NCBI GenBank assembly: GCA_001970955.1
Contig: MPUH01000390.1
Coordinates: 1 to 58,455, forward strand
DNA: 58,455 nucleotides
Direction: 5' to 3'
Source of the DNA: Stentor coeruleus
Taxonomy: Eukaryota; Ciliophora; Heterotrichea; Heterotrichida; Stentoridae
Part shown: piece after piece, positions 28,799-38,989 of the stretch
Layout of the letters: each line of letters opens with the position of its first letter
How positions within the stretch are numbered: the first letter of the stretch is position 1
The notes under the pieces: model-generated
Databases searched by the model: none
Told to the model about the DNA's origin: nothing
Seen by the model: the letters and a program-made list of their open reading frames with translations, nothing else
Made by a program: the position numbers and the translations under genes

Positions 28799-31700
28799 AT
28801 GGATGCAAGGCTTATTTACATAAACGGATTTGAATTCAATTCTTTGAAGAACTATGCTGATAATTATATTAGTAGTACAAAATACAATCTAATAACTTTC
28901 TTACCCAAGTGTTTATTTCAACAATTCAGACGTATAGCAAATCTTTACTTTTTAGCAGTAGCTATTCTTCAATCAATACCTTTGATATCCCCTTTACAGC
29001 CTTTTAGTGCTATTGCTCCTTTTGTTATAGTTTTAGCAGTAAGTATGATAAGAGAAGCTATTGAAGATTATCGAAGATATCGTTCAGATAAAGAAACTAA
29101 TTCAACACCAGCGTTTAAATATTTTCAGGAATTTGAGTCGATACCTTCATATAAGATTAAAGTTGGGGATATTGTTTTAGTTAAAAAAGACCAGGTTTTT
29201 CCTTGTGATCTGATATTTTTGTCAAGTTCAGAAATGACTGGAGTTTGTTTTATTGAAACTTCTAGTCTTGATGGAGAAAAAACTTTGAAACCTAGACAAG
29301 CTTTTGCCCCGACTTGTAAGACTGTGAAAGAAAAAGGAATAATTAGGCTTTTTAATTTGATTGAAGTTGAAAAACCTAATGCAAGACTGTATCAGTTTCA
29401 TGCTATGATACATTATAATAACAAAAAGTACTCTTTGGATAAGAACAATTTGCTTTTAGCTGGAGCGTTTTTGAGAAATACATCTTGGGTTATTGGGGTT
29501 GCTGTGTATACTGGAACAGATACAAAATTAAGAATGAATCTTATGGATAGAACATTCAAACAAAGTACTATTGAAAAAACAGTAAACAAGTACATTATAT
29601 TTATCATAATCATGCAACTAAGCTTATGTGTTATCCTAGCTGTACTTGGTGCATACAAGACATCAGAATGGCGTGATCATTCATATATTGACTTCAAAAC
29701 TTCCTCTTTATTCAATGGTTTCCTTCTTTTTTTCACATACTTCTTACTAATGAACACAATGCTTCCAATATCACTAATCATCTCATTAGAAATCGCAAAA
29801 ATGATCCAAGCATTTTTCATGCAACAATCTTTAGACATGTACAGCGAACAACGAGAACAATCTTGTAAAGTTTTTACTTCAAGTCTAAACGAAGAACTCG
29901 GTATGATAAAGCATGTTTTTACTGATAAAACCGGTACTCTGACCTGTAATCGAATGAGATTCAGATTCTGCACAATTGGCCAAAGACTTTATGGATGCAC
30001 AAAATGTAAACTAGAAGATGATATTGAATATTTATCCCCAAACCATCTAGAAGATGATCTTTATGGTCCAGTTCAAGGTGATTTTATTCCATTTAGAATG
30101 ACAGTTGGTAAAGCAGTATTAGAAGTTAAAGATCATAAACAACTTTCTGATCAGTTTATGAAATGTATGACCTTATGTCATGAATGTATGGTCGATAAAG
30201 ATACTGATAAATATATCGGACCTAGTCCTGATGAAATAACCTTACTTGAAACAGCACAAAGGCTTGGATTTTATTATAAATCTCCTGTAGATCAAATAAT
30301 AACAATTAAAGTTGTACCATATGGGTGTAGGAATCTTATCGTCCAAGAACAATTTCAATTTTGTTGCATTTTAGAATTCAGTTCTGATAGAAAAAGAAAT
30401 TCGATTATTGTTAGAGATATGAGCACTGGGTTTATTATGATTTATACTAAAGGAGCAGATAATGTTATTATGAAAAAACTTTCGAAGTATAATTTAAAAT
30501 GCAATATTGAGAAAATCAATAAAGACCTTTTACAGTTCTCTAAAAAAGGATTTAGGACTTTGTTACTAGCTTTTAGGATTATTGGTGAAGAAGAGTTTAA
30601 GGTATGGAAGATTAAATATGATAATGCGGCTAATGCAATTTATGATAGAGAGGAACAAATTGCATTATTGGCTGATGAGATAGAGAAGGATTTTATATTG
30701 TTAGGATGCACAGCGGTTGAAGATTCATTACAGGAGCAGGTGCCGGAGACGATATCCGAAATTTTAAATGCGGGGATTAAAATATGGATGTTAACAGGAG
30801 ATAAACTAGAAACTGCCATCAACATCGCAAAAACATGCGGCCTAGCAGATTCCAACACAATCATAAAAAAGTGTAGATCAATCGATCTAGAACGTTGCCA
30901 TGAAAAGCTCAAAAAAATCCTCAATAATCTCTCCAATGTAAATACTGAGGCAATCTTAGTAATCGAAGGTGAATCCTTAGAAGTAATTCTTTCATCAAAC
31001 CCATTCTGCACCTGTATCGACCTTTTCTTCCAAGTCTCAGAAAAATGTAAAACGATAATATGTTGTAGAGTAAGTCCAGGACAAAAGAAAAAAGTTGTTA
31101 CAATTGTAAAACAAAAATATAATAGCATAAGTTTATCTATAGGTGATGGGGCAAATGATGTTAGTATGATTCTCGAAGCTAATATTGGTGTTGGTATATA
31201 TGGTGAAGAAGGTATGCAAGCAGTACAAGCAAGTGATTTTGCTATAGGGGAATTTCGGTTTTTATGGGATTTAATATTAAATCAAGGCCGTTTGAACTAT
31301 ATTCGGCAATCTGAAATGATTTTTTATTTTTTCTATAAAAACATGGTTTTTACTTTGCCGCAGTTTTATTTCGCTTTTTATTGCTTTTATAGTGGACAGA
31401 CGGTTTATGATGACTGGTATATAACTTGTTATAATATGGTTTTTACTGCTGTACCGCTTATGATGAAAGCTGTTTTTGATAAAGATTTTATTGTGGATAA
31501 AAAAAGTCCTTTGTTTAACCAGCAAAAAGGGATGATTTCAGGAGCGTATAAGCTTGGTAGAGATAATATGGTTTTTACAGCAGGGAACTTTGCGTATTGG
31601 ATTTTTATTGGCTTTTTTCATTCTGGGATTGTGTTTTTTGTCCCTTTGTTTGTGTTTAAAAAGGCGGTTTTGACAAGCCTTGGAAACAATGCAGACTTTT

Positions 31701-32062
31701 GGGCTTTTTCTATGACTTCTTTTACGAGTGTGATACTTTTGGTGAATATAAAACTTAGTTTTACTATACGTTTTTGGACTGTTTGGCATGTAATTTCAAT
31801 ACTAGTTTTAAGTATTGGGTTGTATTTTGGGTTTATTATTATTTATGATATGCTACCTTATGCAGCAGGGTCGACTATTAACACAATCATTAATTCTGGT
31901 GACACATTTTTTACTATACTTTGTGTTTTGAGTATATGCCTCTCATTTGATATGGGGGTTTTCATATTCCAGAAAATTATTTTCCCTAGTCCATCTGATC
32001 AGTTGATAAGAAAAGCAAAAAAAGGCAAAAATCAATTCTTAGTGATGCCTATAAATAATTGA
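28799..32062 (+). CDS. P4-type ATPase, phospholipid flippase
   Basis: 1087 aa, ATG 28799, stop TGA. P4 hallmarks are present: N-terminal entry LITFLPKCLFQQFRRIANLY, the TM4 block MLPISLIISLEIAKMIQAFF (PISL as in flippases), phosphorylation site DKTGTLTCN (D376), TGDKLETA (666) and GDGANDVSMI (782). Ten membrane segments fit: two before the actuator, two around PISL, six after ~830. P4-ATPases move phosphatidylserine or phosphatidylethanolamine to the cytosolic leaflet, normally with a CDC50 partner, which is not in this window. The actuator loop reads DGEKTLK instead of the usual DGETNLK; the catalytic Glu is kept. It ends with TGA, supporting TGA as a true stop here. Confidence 0.95.
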   Translation: MDARLIYINGFEFNSLKNYADNYISSTKYNLITFLPKCLFQQFRRIANLYFLAVAILQSIPLISPLQPFSAIAPFVIVLAVSMIREAIEDYRRYRSDKETNSTPAFKYFQEFESIPSYKIKVGDIVLVKKDQVFPCDLIFLSSSEMTGVCFIETSSLDGEKTLKPRQAFAPTCKTVKEKGIIRLFNLIEVEKPNARLYQFHAMIHYNNKKYSLDKNNLLLAGAFLRNTSWVIGVAVYTGTDTKLRMNLMDRTFKQSTIEKTVNKYIIFIIIMQLSLCVILAVLGAYKTSEWRDHSYIDFKTSSLFNGFLLFFTYFLLMNTMLPISLIISLEIAKMIQAFFMQQSLDMYSEQREQSCKVFTSSLNEELGMIKHVFTDKTGTLTCNRMRFRFCTIGQRLYGCTKCKLEDDIEYLSPNHLEDDLYGPVQGDFIPFRMTVGKAVLEVKDHKQLSDQFMKCMTLCHECMVDKDTDKYIGPSPDEITLLETAQRLGFYYKSPVDQIITIKVVPYGCRNLIVQEQFQFCCILEFSSDRKRNSIIVRDMSTGFIMIYTKGADNVIMKKLSKYNLKCNIEKINKDLLQFSKKGFRTLLLAFRIIGEEEFKVWKIKYDNAANAIYDREEQIALLADEIEKDFILLGCTAVEDSLQEQVPETISEILNAGIKIWMLTGDKLETAINIAKTCGLADSNTIIKKCRSIDLERCHEKLKKILNNLSNVNTEAILVIEGESLEVILSSNPFCTCIDLFFQVSEKCKTIICCRVSPGQKKKVVTIVKQKYNSISLSIGDGANDVSMILEANIGVGIYGEEGMQAVQASDFAIGEFRFLWDLILNQGRLNYIRQSEMIFYFFYKNMVFTLPQFYFAFYCFYSGQTVYDDWYITCYNMVFTAVPLMMKAVFDKDFIVDKKSPLFNQQKGMISGAYKLGRDNMVFTAGNFAYWIFIGFFHSGIVFFVPLFVFKKAVLTSLGNNADFWAFSMTSFTSVILLVNIKLSFTIRFWTVWHVISILVLSIGLYFGFIIIYDMLPYAAGSTINTIINSGDTFFTILCVLSICLSFDMGVFIFQKIIFPSPSDQLIRKAKKGKNQFLVMPINN

Positions 32063-32174
32063 ATTTTTATAGTAGCTAATAAAGTATATTTTTTACATAC
32101 ACAATTTCAAAGGTTTTTTCCTCCTATAAAACCGGCAAAATATTTTCTTTACCCTAAAGCTAATATAAATATAT

Positions 32175-32864
32175 ATGATAAGAAAATTCAGCATAAACCT
32201 CAGCAACTACAGCAAAATACAAGTCCAGACTTTAAAAGATGATCTTTTCCTTGTCAACCTCAACGATCAAGTTGTAGGAAAATTAAACAAACAAAAAGCT
32301 CATCTAAACGAATGGATTTATTCAAAAGATGCCCTTCCTCATCGAGCATTTTCCGTTTTCATCTTCAATACAAAAGAGCAGCTGCTTCTCCAACAGCGAA
32401 GTGGTACAAAAATCACATTTCCCCTTTTTTGGACTAATTCATGCTGTAGCCACCCAATAAAACACGACAAATCTGAAGGAATAATCTTAGAATCTTATCA
32501 GCGAGTACTTTTTGAACTTAATTTTGACTTAACAAAATACAAACATTCTCAAAAACTAGTACAAAAAGTCCTTTACAGGGCAAAATATGATGAAAATTGG
32601 GGAGAATATGAATTAGACTATCTAATATTCGTCAAACTTCATGAGAATTTTAATTGTTTCAAACATAATAAAGATGAAGTTTTAGATGTACAGTGGATTG
32701 ATAGGAAAAATGTACAGGAATTTGTTAGGGATACTGATAAAGTTACACCTTGGTTTAAGAGAATTGTTCAACAGACTGAGTTTGAAAAATGGTGGGAAAG
32801 CTATATGAGGGATGATAAGAAATCTTTTGCTGATAATTCTATAATACAATTAGCTGGGGAGTAA
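32175..32864 (+). CDS. idi1: Isopentenyl-diphosphate delta-isomerase, type I
   Basis: 229 aa, standard length for the eukaryotic type I enzyme. It interconverts isopentenyl and dimethylallyl diphosphate, feeding sterol, dolichol and prenyl synthesis. The Nudix-fold signature is plain: HRAFSVFIFNTKEQLLLQQR, then ITFPLFWTNSCCSHP with the catalytic cysteine (C90/C91), and WGEYELDY with the active-site Glu (~144). The expected metal-site His are in HRAF and SHP. The helix after SHP (GIILESYQRVLFELNF) is more divergent than usual. No clear targeting peptide or PTS1 signal. It starts 112 bp after the flippase stop, on the same strand, with its own TATA-like tract next to the ATG. Confidence 0.96.
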   Translation: MIRKFSINLSNYSKIQVQTLKDDLFLVNLNDQVVGKLNKQKAHLNEWIYSKDALPHRAFSVFIFNTKEQLLLQQRSGTKITFPLFWTNSCCSHPIKHDKSEGIILESYQRVLFELNFDLTKYKHSQKLVQKVLYRAKYDENWGEYELDYLIFVKLHENFNCFKHNKDEVLDVQWIDRKNVQEFVRDTDKVTPWFKRIVQQTEFEKWWESYMRDDKKSFADNSIIQLAGE

Positions 32865-33468
32865 AAATAATATTTAGTTTAGAAAATGCGATAAATTATT
32901 ATAAAAATCATTTTTTGATTTAGAATTTTATCAAATGCGAGTTTATTTTAAATTTTAGGTTGGATTAGGTTTTTAATTAGCATAAAGTGTTGGTTATTTT
33001 AATGTTATAAGTACTTGGGGGTTGTTTAAGTAGGCAAGATTATAGAAAATATTATATTTTTGGATGATAAGTTGTTGATAAGTTTAAGATTTGATTAAGA
33101 TTTTATATACAGGTATGGGTAATCTTGTTGTGAAATTTTATAGTTATTAGTATATAAAAAGTGAGCATTTTGAAATAGAGTTCGTGTCTTTTCTATAATT
33201 TAAGGTAAAATTTATACATTTTAAAACCTATCTATTTACCATTTTCGTAGGGAAATGAAATCAAGCAAATATACTCATTAGGTCTATACACACTTAAGTT
33301 AAAATAAATTTCTTGCATTCTCTTAACAGTTCAATTCCTATTCATTGTTCAAATAACCGAGTTATTAAGTGATTCGCTAAATATTACAAGTTCATAAAAA
33401 TTTTACTTTTATCCCATTAAAGGTAAAAAAATGCAGACAAATTAATAAAATGCAGACAAATTAATAAA
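32865..33468. other. Intergenic region
   Basis: 604 bp between isomerase and the first F-box-like gene. The first half is G-rich on plus, the second half C-richer, matching the skew pattern at other gene ends and starts. No gene seen. A duplicated 19-bp unit sits directly before the next start. Confidence 0.55.
33428..33465 (+). repeat. Tandem 19-bp unit carrying two mini-uORFs
   Basis: The unit aaaatgcagacaaattaat is repeated twice just before the ATG at 33469. Each copy holds ATG CAG ACA AAT TAA, a five-codon upstream frame. If transcription starts upstream of 33428 these could damp translation of the main frame; if leaders are very short they may not be transcribed. Confidence 0.8.
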
Positions 33469-35166
33469 ATGAATTTGCTATCAAAGTATATCCATTGTAA
33501 TATTTTCTCATACCTTCCTTTTGAGAATGTTATGAGTGTCATTATGTATTTATCTAAAAAATACAACAAGTCTGTGAAATATTACTTGAAATTAGTTAAA
33601 AAGATCAATATCAAGCTAGAATGTTTTATTTTTGACATAAAATTATATGATAATCTTCAGAGTTTATATTTATCAATTGAAAAAGATAATATAAACATCA
33701 GAAATAATCTGAGTTTTTTAAACCTGAAAAAGCTTAAACTAATTTTCAATTCGCATCATTTAAGGGTGAATTGTAATGATTATATTGACTTCACTTTGCT
33801 GCCTAGTCTTACACATTTCACTATCAAAAATTTAAAAAGTTGCAAAATAGACAATTTTACATATAATTTTATTAGGAATATAAAATCAGTGTGTAAGAAT
33901 CTTAAGAAATTTAAATATTTGTATTCAGATGCTTATGAGTTAAATTGTGATTTGATAGATGGAGTTAAATATATTTATAATCGTGATTTTGATAATAATA
34001 ACTTGAGGAAAGGGAGATTTCATGCTTTGCATAGTCTGAGTGCTAATTTGATGAATCGTATTAAAAACGTAAAAAAGATAACAATTGAAGAATTAATTTT
34101 AGATCCAAATAGTAGACCACAAAACATTGACTTATTTTTGTTACCAAAATCAATGAAATCTCTAACCATTAAAGGGTTTAAACCAAATGAATTTGCTAAT
34201 TTATCATTTAATACTTTTGAAGCTTATCCTAATTTCAAGTCATTCAACGGAATATCTAAATATAATAAAAACTACATAAGATATACTAAATCAAATTTTG
34301 GTATAACTAGAAGACTTTTAGTTGATAAATTTAGCAATGATTTAACTAATATCATGTTTATTAAACATAAACAATCTGATTTAGATACATATTCAAGTAT
34401 ATACAAACTTGCTTTACATTGCCTAAATGTTTATCCTTTTTCAGCTGATATACTATCTAAAGAAAATAATCACAATTGTATAAAAAGTCCTAATGTATTT
34501 GAATTAGCATATTATATTTTATTTTTAAAAACAAAATTTGGGATTAGTAATGAAATGGAAAATCTTTTATTCAATACAGGATTACATTTTGATGATAATG
34601 TTACAAATGTGGATTTAAGTAAAATAATTGTAACAAAAGGAATACTAAATAATATAGTTATAGGAAAAGAAAGCATACAACTTTCAAATGGCCGTATCGA
34701 TTGTTTAGACAGTCTTGATTTTACTTACTTAAGAGTACTTAAATTGCATAATATCCATTTTTTAGATAGTGATTTTACTTACTTAGTGCATTCAATTGAG
34801 AACTTAAACTTTATCGAGTTTGAATTACAATCTTATACAATCATTTCAAACAAAGATTATTTTTCATTCCTTGAAATAATATTTCAAAAATTTGATGTTG
34901 AAAATATTTACATTGATTTACGAACTAAGAGAATTTTAATGGAAGATTTGACTATTATTTTATTTATGGTTTGTGATTTTTTGTTTAATTGCATTAAATC
35001 TTTAAGAAGGTTTGCAATTAATTTTCCTTTTGAGAAAAATAATAAAGAAGCATTTGACGAGATTCAAAATATTTTAAGTAGATTTGTTATTTCTTCAGAA
35101 GAAATAATATCGATTAAGATACTTTTCGAAGAAGAGGTGATGATCTACAAACATTATCATAGATAG
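33469..35166 (+). CDS. F-box-like/leucine-rich protein, family member 1
   Basis: 565 aa, ATG 33469, stop TAG. The N-terminus (IHCNIFSYLPFENVMSVIMY) fits an F-box-like helical motif (LP followed by hydrophobic helices). The rest alternates Leu/Ile/Asn-rich strands and helices in a leucine-rich-repeat style (LQSLYLSIEKDNINI, LKKLKLIFNS, SLTHFTIKNL, SMKSLTIKGF). It is a diverged paralogue of the genes at 37252 and 39813: shared blocks include IDGVKYI, MKSLTI, FIKHK and the C-terminal half. F-box/LRR proteins normally recruit substrates to SCF ubiquitin ligases; that role is inferred from architecture only. Asn- and Lys-rich, no membrane segment. Confidence 0.7.
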   Translation: MNLLSKYIHCNIFSYLPFENVMSVIMYLSKKYNKSVKYYLKLVKKINIKLECFIFDIKLYDNLQSLYLSIEKDNINIRNNLSFLNLKKLKLIFNSHHLRVNCNDYIDFTLLPSLTHFTIKNLKSCKIDNFTYNFIRNIKSVCKNLKKFKYLYSDAYELNCDLIDGVKYIYNRDFDNNNLRKGRFHALHSLSANLMNRIKNVKKITIEELILDPNSRPQNIDLFLLPKSMKSLTIKGFKPNEFANLSFNTFEAYPNFKSFNGISKYNKNYIRYTKSNFGITRRLLVDKFSNDLTNIMFIKHKQSDLDTYSSIYKLALHCLNVYPFSADILSKENNHNCIKSPNVFELAYYILFLKTKFGISNEMENLLFNTGLHFDDNVTNVDLSKIIVTKGILNNIVIGKESIQLSNGRIDCLDSLDFTYLRVLKLHNIHFLDSDFTYLVHSIENLNFIEFELQSYTIISNKDYFSFLEIIFQKFDVENIYIDLRTKRILMEDLTIILFMVCDFLFNCIKSLRRFAINFPFEKNNKEAFDEIQNILSRFVISSEEIISIKILFEEEVMIYKHYHR

Positions 35167-35250
35167 TAATATTAAACATAAACTTGCATATAGGCTAACT
35201 CAAATTTTAAACCTAACTAATCTATTAACTTTTGCAATATTGCAAGAGTT

Positions 35251-36576
35251 TTATTTATTTGTTTTTTCTTCATCGATATTAAGATTTTCAGCTAATTCCT
35301 TCTCAATCACAACTTCATTAGCTTGATGAAAAATAACCTGAAATGTTGCTACCATAGTGATTCCTGAAATTACTACAAAAGTCCAAAAATATCCTATAAT
35401 TGGTGTCAAATACTTCTCTAAGAAAAATGGGACAAAAAATGCTGGAATCATCCCAAGAAAAACATAAGTGATAATCCATCTATCATGTGGAAAATCTCTA
35501 TCAGTTTGTATTATTATCCCATTATAAATTGCTGTAATTAGAAAATACAAAGTTATGATAAAAAATGCATACAAATATTTGCTTTGTTCTGACAATTCTA
35601 AAGTAAGAAAGCAAATTGTTATAATAATAAAATCAATAGACATAATTCGTTTCCAAGGATATTTATCAAGAATTATACCAAAAAAAATTCTTCCAAAACA
35701 TTGAAAAAAAGACCCTAAAGCTCCAACAATTGATATAAAGTGATCATCTTTTACTGTGTTTAAACCGATAATTTTGTATATATTTATAACATAACCAAAG
35801 CTTGATAATCCGAATACTGAAATGAAAAATAGATTCCAAAATTTTAGGTTTTTAAGCATCTCGATGTATGTCATTGTTGTTTGAGAAATATTTTTTTCAC
35901 TGTTATCAGTTCGCCATTTACGCTTAAGTAGCATAGCTGATACAAGGAAAATTATTAAAAATGTAAAAGTGCACCAGCGGATTGTCATAGGTACTCGATC
36001 TGCAACAAACTTACCAAAAATTTTCTCATCTTCTTTTCCATTTCTTTCTATTGTTTCTGCTTGGTAATCATATGGGTTTGCAATAAATGTAAAAAGCATT
36101 CCAAGAATTACTGGGCCAAGACTGTAACCAGAAAGTGACATACCACTTGAAAATGCTTTATTCTTAGGGTTTTGATTCCACACAATCCAGACACTAGGAA
36201 AAAAGATAAAAGCTGACATCGCTCCAAAACTAAATCCTATAACCCAGCAAAATAAATATGGATTTGTAATATAAGAACTTAAAAAAAATCCAGTAAGAGA
36301 TATTAAAGTTCCCATAACTATAATCCAAAAAGGCTGGAAAAACTTAATTAGATATGCAGTAATAACAGTAAGACCAGCTTCAAATGTATAGGAATATGAA
36401 TTTACTATAACAAAATCTGCTGTGTATATTGAAGAGTCTAAGTGATGATAATATGATGCAATGTATGGACTAATAGAACCCCAACCGTTTATTAATCCAG
36501 CTATCTGAATGTAAAATACTGTGTTAATAAGTATCGCACCCAAATACAAAGAAAAAACTTTGATTCGATCGTGCAT
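35251..36576 (-). CDS. Major facilitator superfamily transporter (monocarboxylate/OFA-like)
   Basis: 441 aa, ATG 36576, stop TAA. Twelve hydrophobic segments are visible with a charged central loop (~170-200, DYQAETIERNGKEDEK). The first helix region contains LINGWGSISPYIASYYHH, and a glycine-rich helix pair (VIGFSFGAMSAFIFFPSVWI, MSLSGYSLGPVILGMLF) resembles the oxalate/formate and monocarboxylate branch. The C-terminal half has the loop motif GRIFFGIILDKYPWKR, a GRxxxGxxxDkyxxR-type sequence between TM8 and TM9. Substrate unknown. It sits opposite in strand to the F-box-like genes and its 3' end lies only 84 bp from the first of them. A possible relic of a related C-terminus is at 22300-22440. 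Confidence 0.85.
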   Translation of the reverse strand: MHDRIKVFSLYLGAILINTVFYIQIAGLINGWGSISPYIASYYHHLDSSIYTADFVIVNSYSYTFEAGLTVITAYLIKFFQPFWIIVMGTLISLTGFFLSSYITNPYLFCWVIGFSFGAMSAFIFFPSVWIVWNQNPKNKAFSSGMSLSGYSLGPVILGMLFTFIANPYDYQAETIERNGKEDEKIFGKFVADRVPMTIRWCTFTFLIIFLVSAMLLKRKWRTDNSEKNISQTTMTYIEMLKNLKFWNLFFISVFGLSSFGYVINIYKIIGLNTVKDDHFISIVGALGSFFQCFGRIFFGIILDKYPWKRIMSIDFIIITICFLTLELSEQSKYLYAFFIITLYFLITAIYNGIIIQTDRDFPHDRWIITYVFLGMIPAFFVPFFLEKYLTPIIGYFWTFVVISGITMVATFQVIFHQANEVVIEKELAENLNIDEEKTNK

Positions 36577-36968
36577 ATTTTATAAAGGATGTAAAAATAT
36601 CTTATCAAAAATTATATGAATTTAAGTGTAACTAATAATCAATTAAAATTAAAATTTTAACTTGTAATAATTGTTTTAAGATAGTTTAGGAGGGTTTATA
36701 ATGTTATATATTATAAATCTTGAAGTTTTAGAACTATAATACTTTAGGACCATTTTTGTATAGTTTTACTAATTAAATCTGTTTATTTAATGCAAAAACT
36801 ATACTGATATTTTAGATTCTAATATATTATTTTAAGTATTAGCTTTTTTTGATACTGATCAAGTTTTTATAATAATCCGAAATGGATTTTTATTGTTAAA
36901 TATTATTTTGGAAAATTTTCTTTTTGAATATGTTTGACTTAAGTAAAGAACTCTGTTAAGTCAAAGTT

Positions 36969-37097
36969 AAAGTCGGTGATAGTTAAGGTGGCATGGTTTA
37001 AACCTTGTCCAATCGAGGTTTGTTTGTCCTACAATCTCTTTCTTTGGGCAGATTCGGTATGTTAAACCACTCGTTGTCGCTGGTTATGTGACTTTTT
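36969..37097 (+). ncRNA. Candidate non-coding RNA block (GC-enriched, unassigned)
   Basis: About 125 bp stand out as clearly richer in G and C than the flanks. The ends can pair as a 7-bp stem (AAAGTCG at 36969-36975 with TGACTTT at 37089-37095, one G-U), followed at once by TTTTT, a pol III-type terminator. TAGTTAAGGTGG at 36979-36990 resembles a pol III A box; I see no good B box. No standard tRNA cloverleaf forms, and it does not match 5S, U6, SRP or telomerase-template patterns I know. On minus the block has an open frame (SHITSDNEWFNIPNLP) broken by stops, so a decayed coding fragment is an alternative. Confidence 0.3.
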
Positions 37098-37238
37098 ACT
37101 TGGCTGAGGTTTTATAATTTTTTTAAAGAAACAGTTTATAATGCTTTTAAAAAAACATTAAGGAAAATTATGATAAATGTAGTTTTTTTAGCTAAAAATT
37201 TAACTAAAATATTTTTATTGAATAGGGTAAAATATAGA

Positions 37239-37251
37239 CAATCTTATATAA
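37239..37251 (+). promoter_or_regulatory. Conserved TATA-like leader of F-box-like gene 2
   Basis: caatcttatataa directly precedes the ATG and is identical to 39800-39812 before gene 3, although DNA further upstream differs. It may be a core promoter or start-site element, or simply part of a converted block continuing into the coding sequence. Confidence 0.5.
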
Positions 37252-38989
37252 ATGAATAATCTGAGGACTGATCTTCAAAGCACTATTTTAACATACTTGC
37301 CTTTAGAAGAAGTATTCAAAAACATTTCTTGCATTTCTAAAAATTTCTACAGAGCATCAAATCAGTATTTGTCATGTCTCAAAAAACTCAATGTCAAACT
37401 AAAAAATTTCCTTTTAAAAATGCGCTCATACAACAGCTTGATCAGTTTAAATCTATTTATATACGATGACAATGAAATTAGACTAATTCAATTGCAAACA
37501 CCAAAACTTAAAAAACTTAAACTGCATTTCATTAAAAAATATCCTTATATTCTAGATATTACATCCTTAATCGACTTCAGTTTATTATCTCAACTTACCC
37601 ATTTTACTATCAGTTATAGCGATAGCCAAGGCAAAAAAAATTATCAACACTGTATTAGGAATATAAAGTTAATGTGTCCAAAACTCAAAAAATTCAAAAT
37701 TTTTAATATAATAAGTAGGAAATTATTTGTATCTCTGATAGATGGCGTCAAATATATTTCTGACTCATTTGAACATAATATGACTTCAAGAAAAAGCTAT
37801 TTTAATCTTTCAAGAAAAGTCAATGCAACAAAGGTTTTGATAAAAGAATTGGATCCGAATTATCGTAATCATTTTAATAATAACAGTCGATCTAGGGATG
37901 ATGATTTCTCTTATTTATTTTATTTAGCGGAGTCGATGAAGTCTTTAACCATACTAGAATTTAGTGATTCGATTTTTAAAGAATTATCTTTTAAAGCTTT
38001 TGAAGGGCTTCCTAAATTTAAATCCTTAAAAGGAATTCCTAAATTTAATTCCTTAAACGGAGTGTTTTTAAGCAATAAAAACTATATTAAATACATTCAT
38101 TCAATCAGATTTATTATCAAGCAAGAACCTTTTATTAGAAAAATTTTGGTTGGGTAAGCTAAATATCAAATATATTAAGCATAAAATATCAAATAGAAAC
38201 ACTTATTCAAATATCTATGATCTTGCTTTTAATTGCCTAATATCAAATCCTGAATCAGTGAGAGAAATCTCCGGACAATGCAATATCATTACTTCTTTAA
38301 GTCCTAGTAAATTAGCTTATTATGTGCTAAGTTTAAAAGCTGAATTTGGTATTGAGAATGAGAAAGAAAGAAAGCTTTTATTTACAGGAAAACATTATTT
38401 AAAGAGCACTACAAGTGTAAATTTAAGTGAAATAATCCTTGGGGCAAATATACTAAAAAACATAGTTGAAGGAAAATCAGAAATGACAATTTCTAATGGG
38501 ATAATTGATAATGGATTTGATGGGATAAGTTTAATTCATTGCGAAGTGCTGAATATTAGGAATATTGATTTTGTCGATAATGGTTTTGCTTGTTTTATGC
38601 ATTCAATAAAAAATACGAATTTGACTAATCTTGAAATTCAATCTCCCACACTGATTTCTAATGATGATTATTTAGCATTTCTAAAACTAGTTTTTAATAT
38701 GAAATCAATTAAAACTGTCAATATCTGGTTAAAAACAACAAGAATGACTGATTATGAGTTAATTATAGGAATTATTGAAAGGTTTTTAGAAAATACTTTA
38801 ATATGCTTAGAAAGCTTTAATATAGAAATCCCAATAGACGAGAATAGCCTATTAGCCCTTTCCATGATTAACAAATTATTAAGTAGAATCAATACTCAAG
38901 TATGGAATTTATCATTTATAAGTATATACTTTGAAGAAACCCTAGTGGCCTATGAGGTGTTTAAACCAGTTAAAGATTATTCAAGATAG
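37252..38989 (+). pseudogene. F-box-like/leucine-rich protein, family member 2, with +1 frameshift
   Basis: The first frame (301 codons, ATG 37252) ends at TAA 38155-38157. The homologous remainder continues in the next frame from about 38150 to 38989. Lining up with gene 3 (IKHKVSNKNIYSSIYDLAL) and this gene (IKHKISNRNTYSNIYDLAF) shows the second frame is the natural continuation. Dropping one G from the GGG at 38152-38154 restores one reading frame of ~578 codons. No 16-nt GT..AG intron fits the junction. So it is a young pseudogene, an assembly error, or a shift at the sequence GTT GGG TAA. Otherwise it is the same F-box-like plus leucine-rich layout (LQSTILTYLPLEEVFKNISC at the start). 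Confidence 0.75.

Larger units (their letters stand above)
36577..37251. other. Intergenic region between divergent genes
   Basis: 675 bp. It contains the promoter of the minus-strand transporter and of the second F-box-like gene, plus the GC-enriched block at 36969-37097 described separately. The remaining DNA is plain AT-rich. Confidence 0.6.

Noticed and set aside
32060..32062. TGA as Trp (Blepharisma-like code) extending the flippase.
   Set aside because: Readthrough would run into the isomerase gene in another frame, and all tryptophans checked in conserved genes are TGG.
36969..37097. tRNA, 5S rRNA or telomerase RNA.
   Set aside because: No cloverleaf, no B box, no 5S loop motifs and no CCCTAACACCC-type template; kept only as an unassigned RNA candidate.
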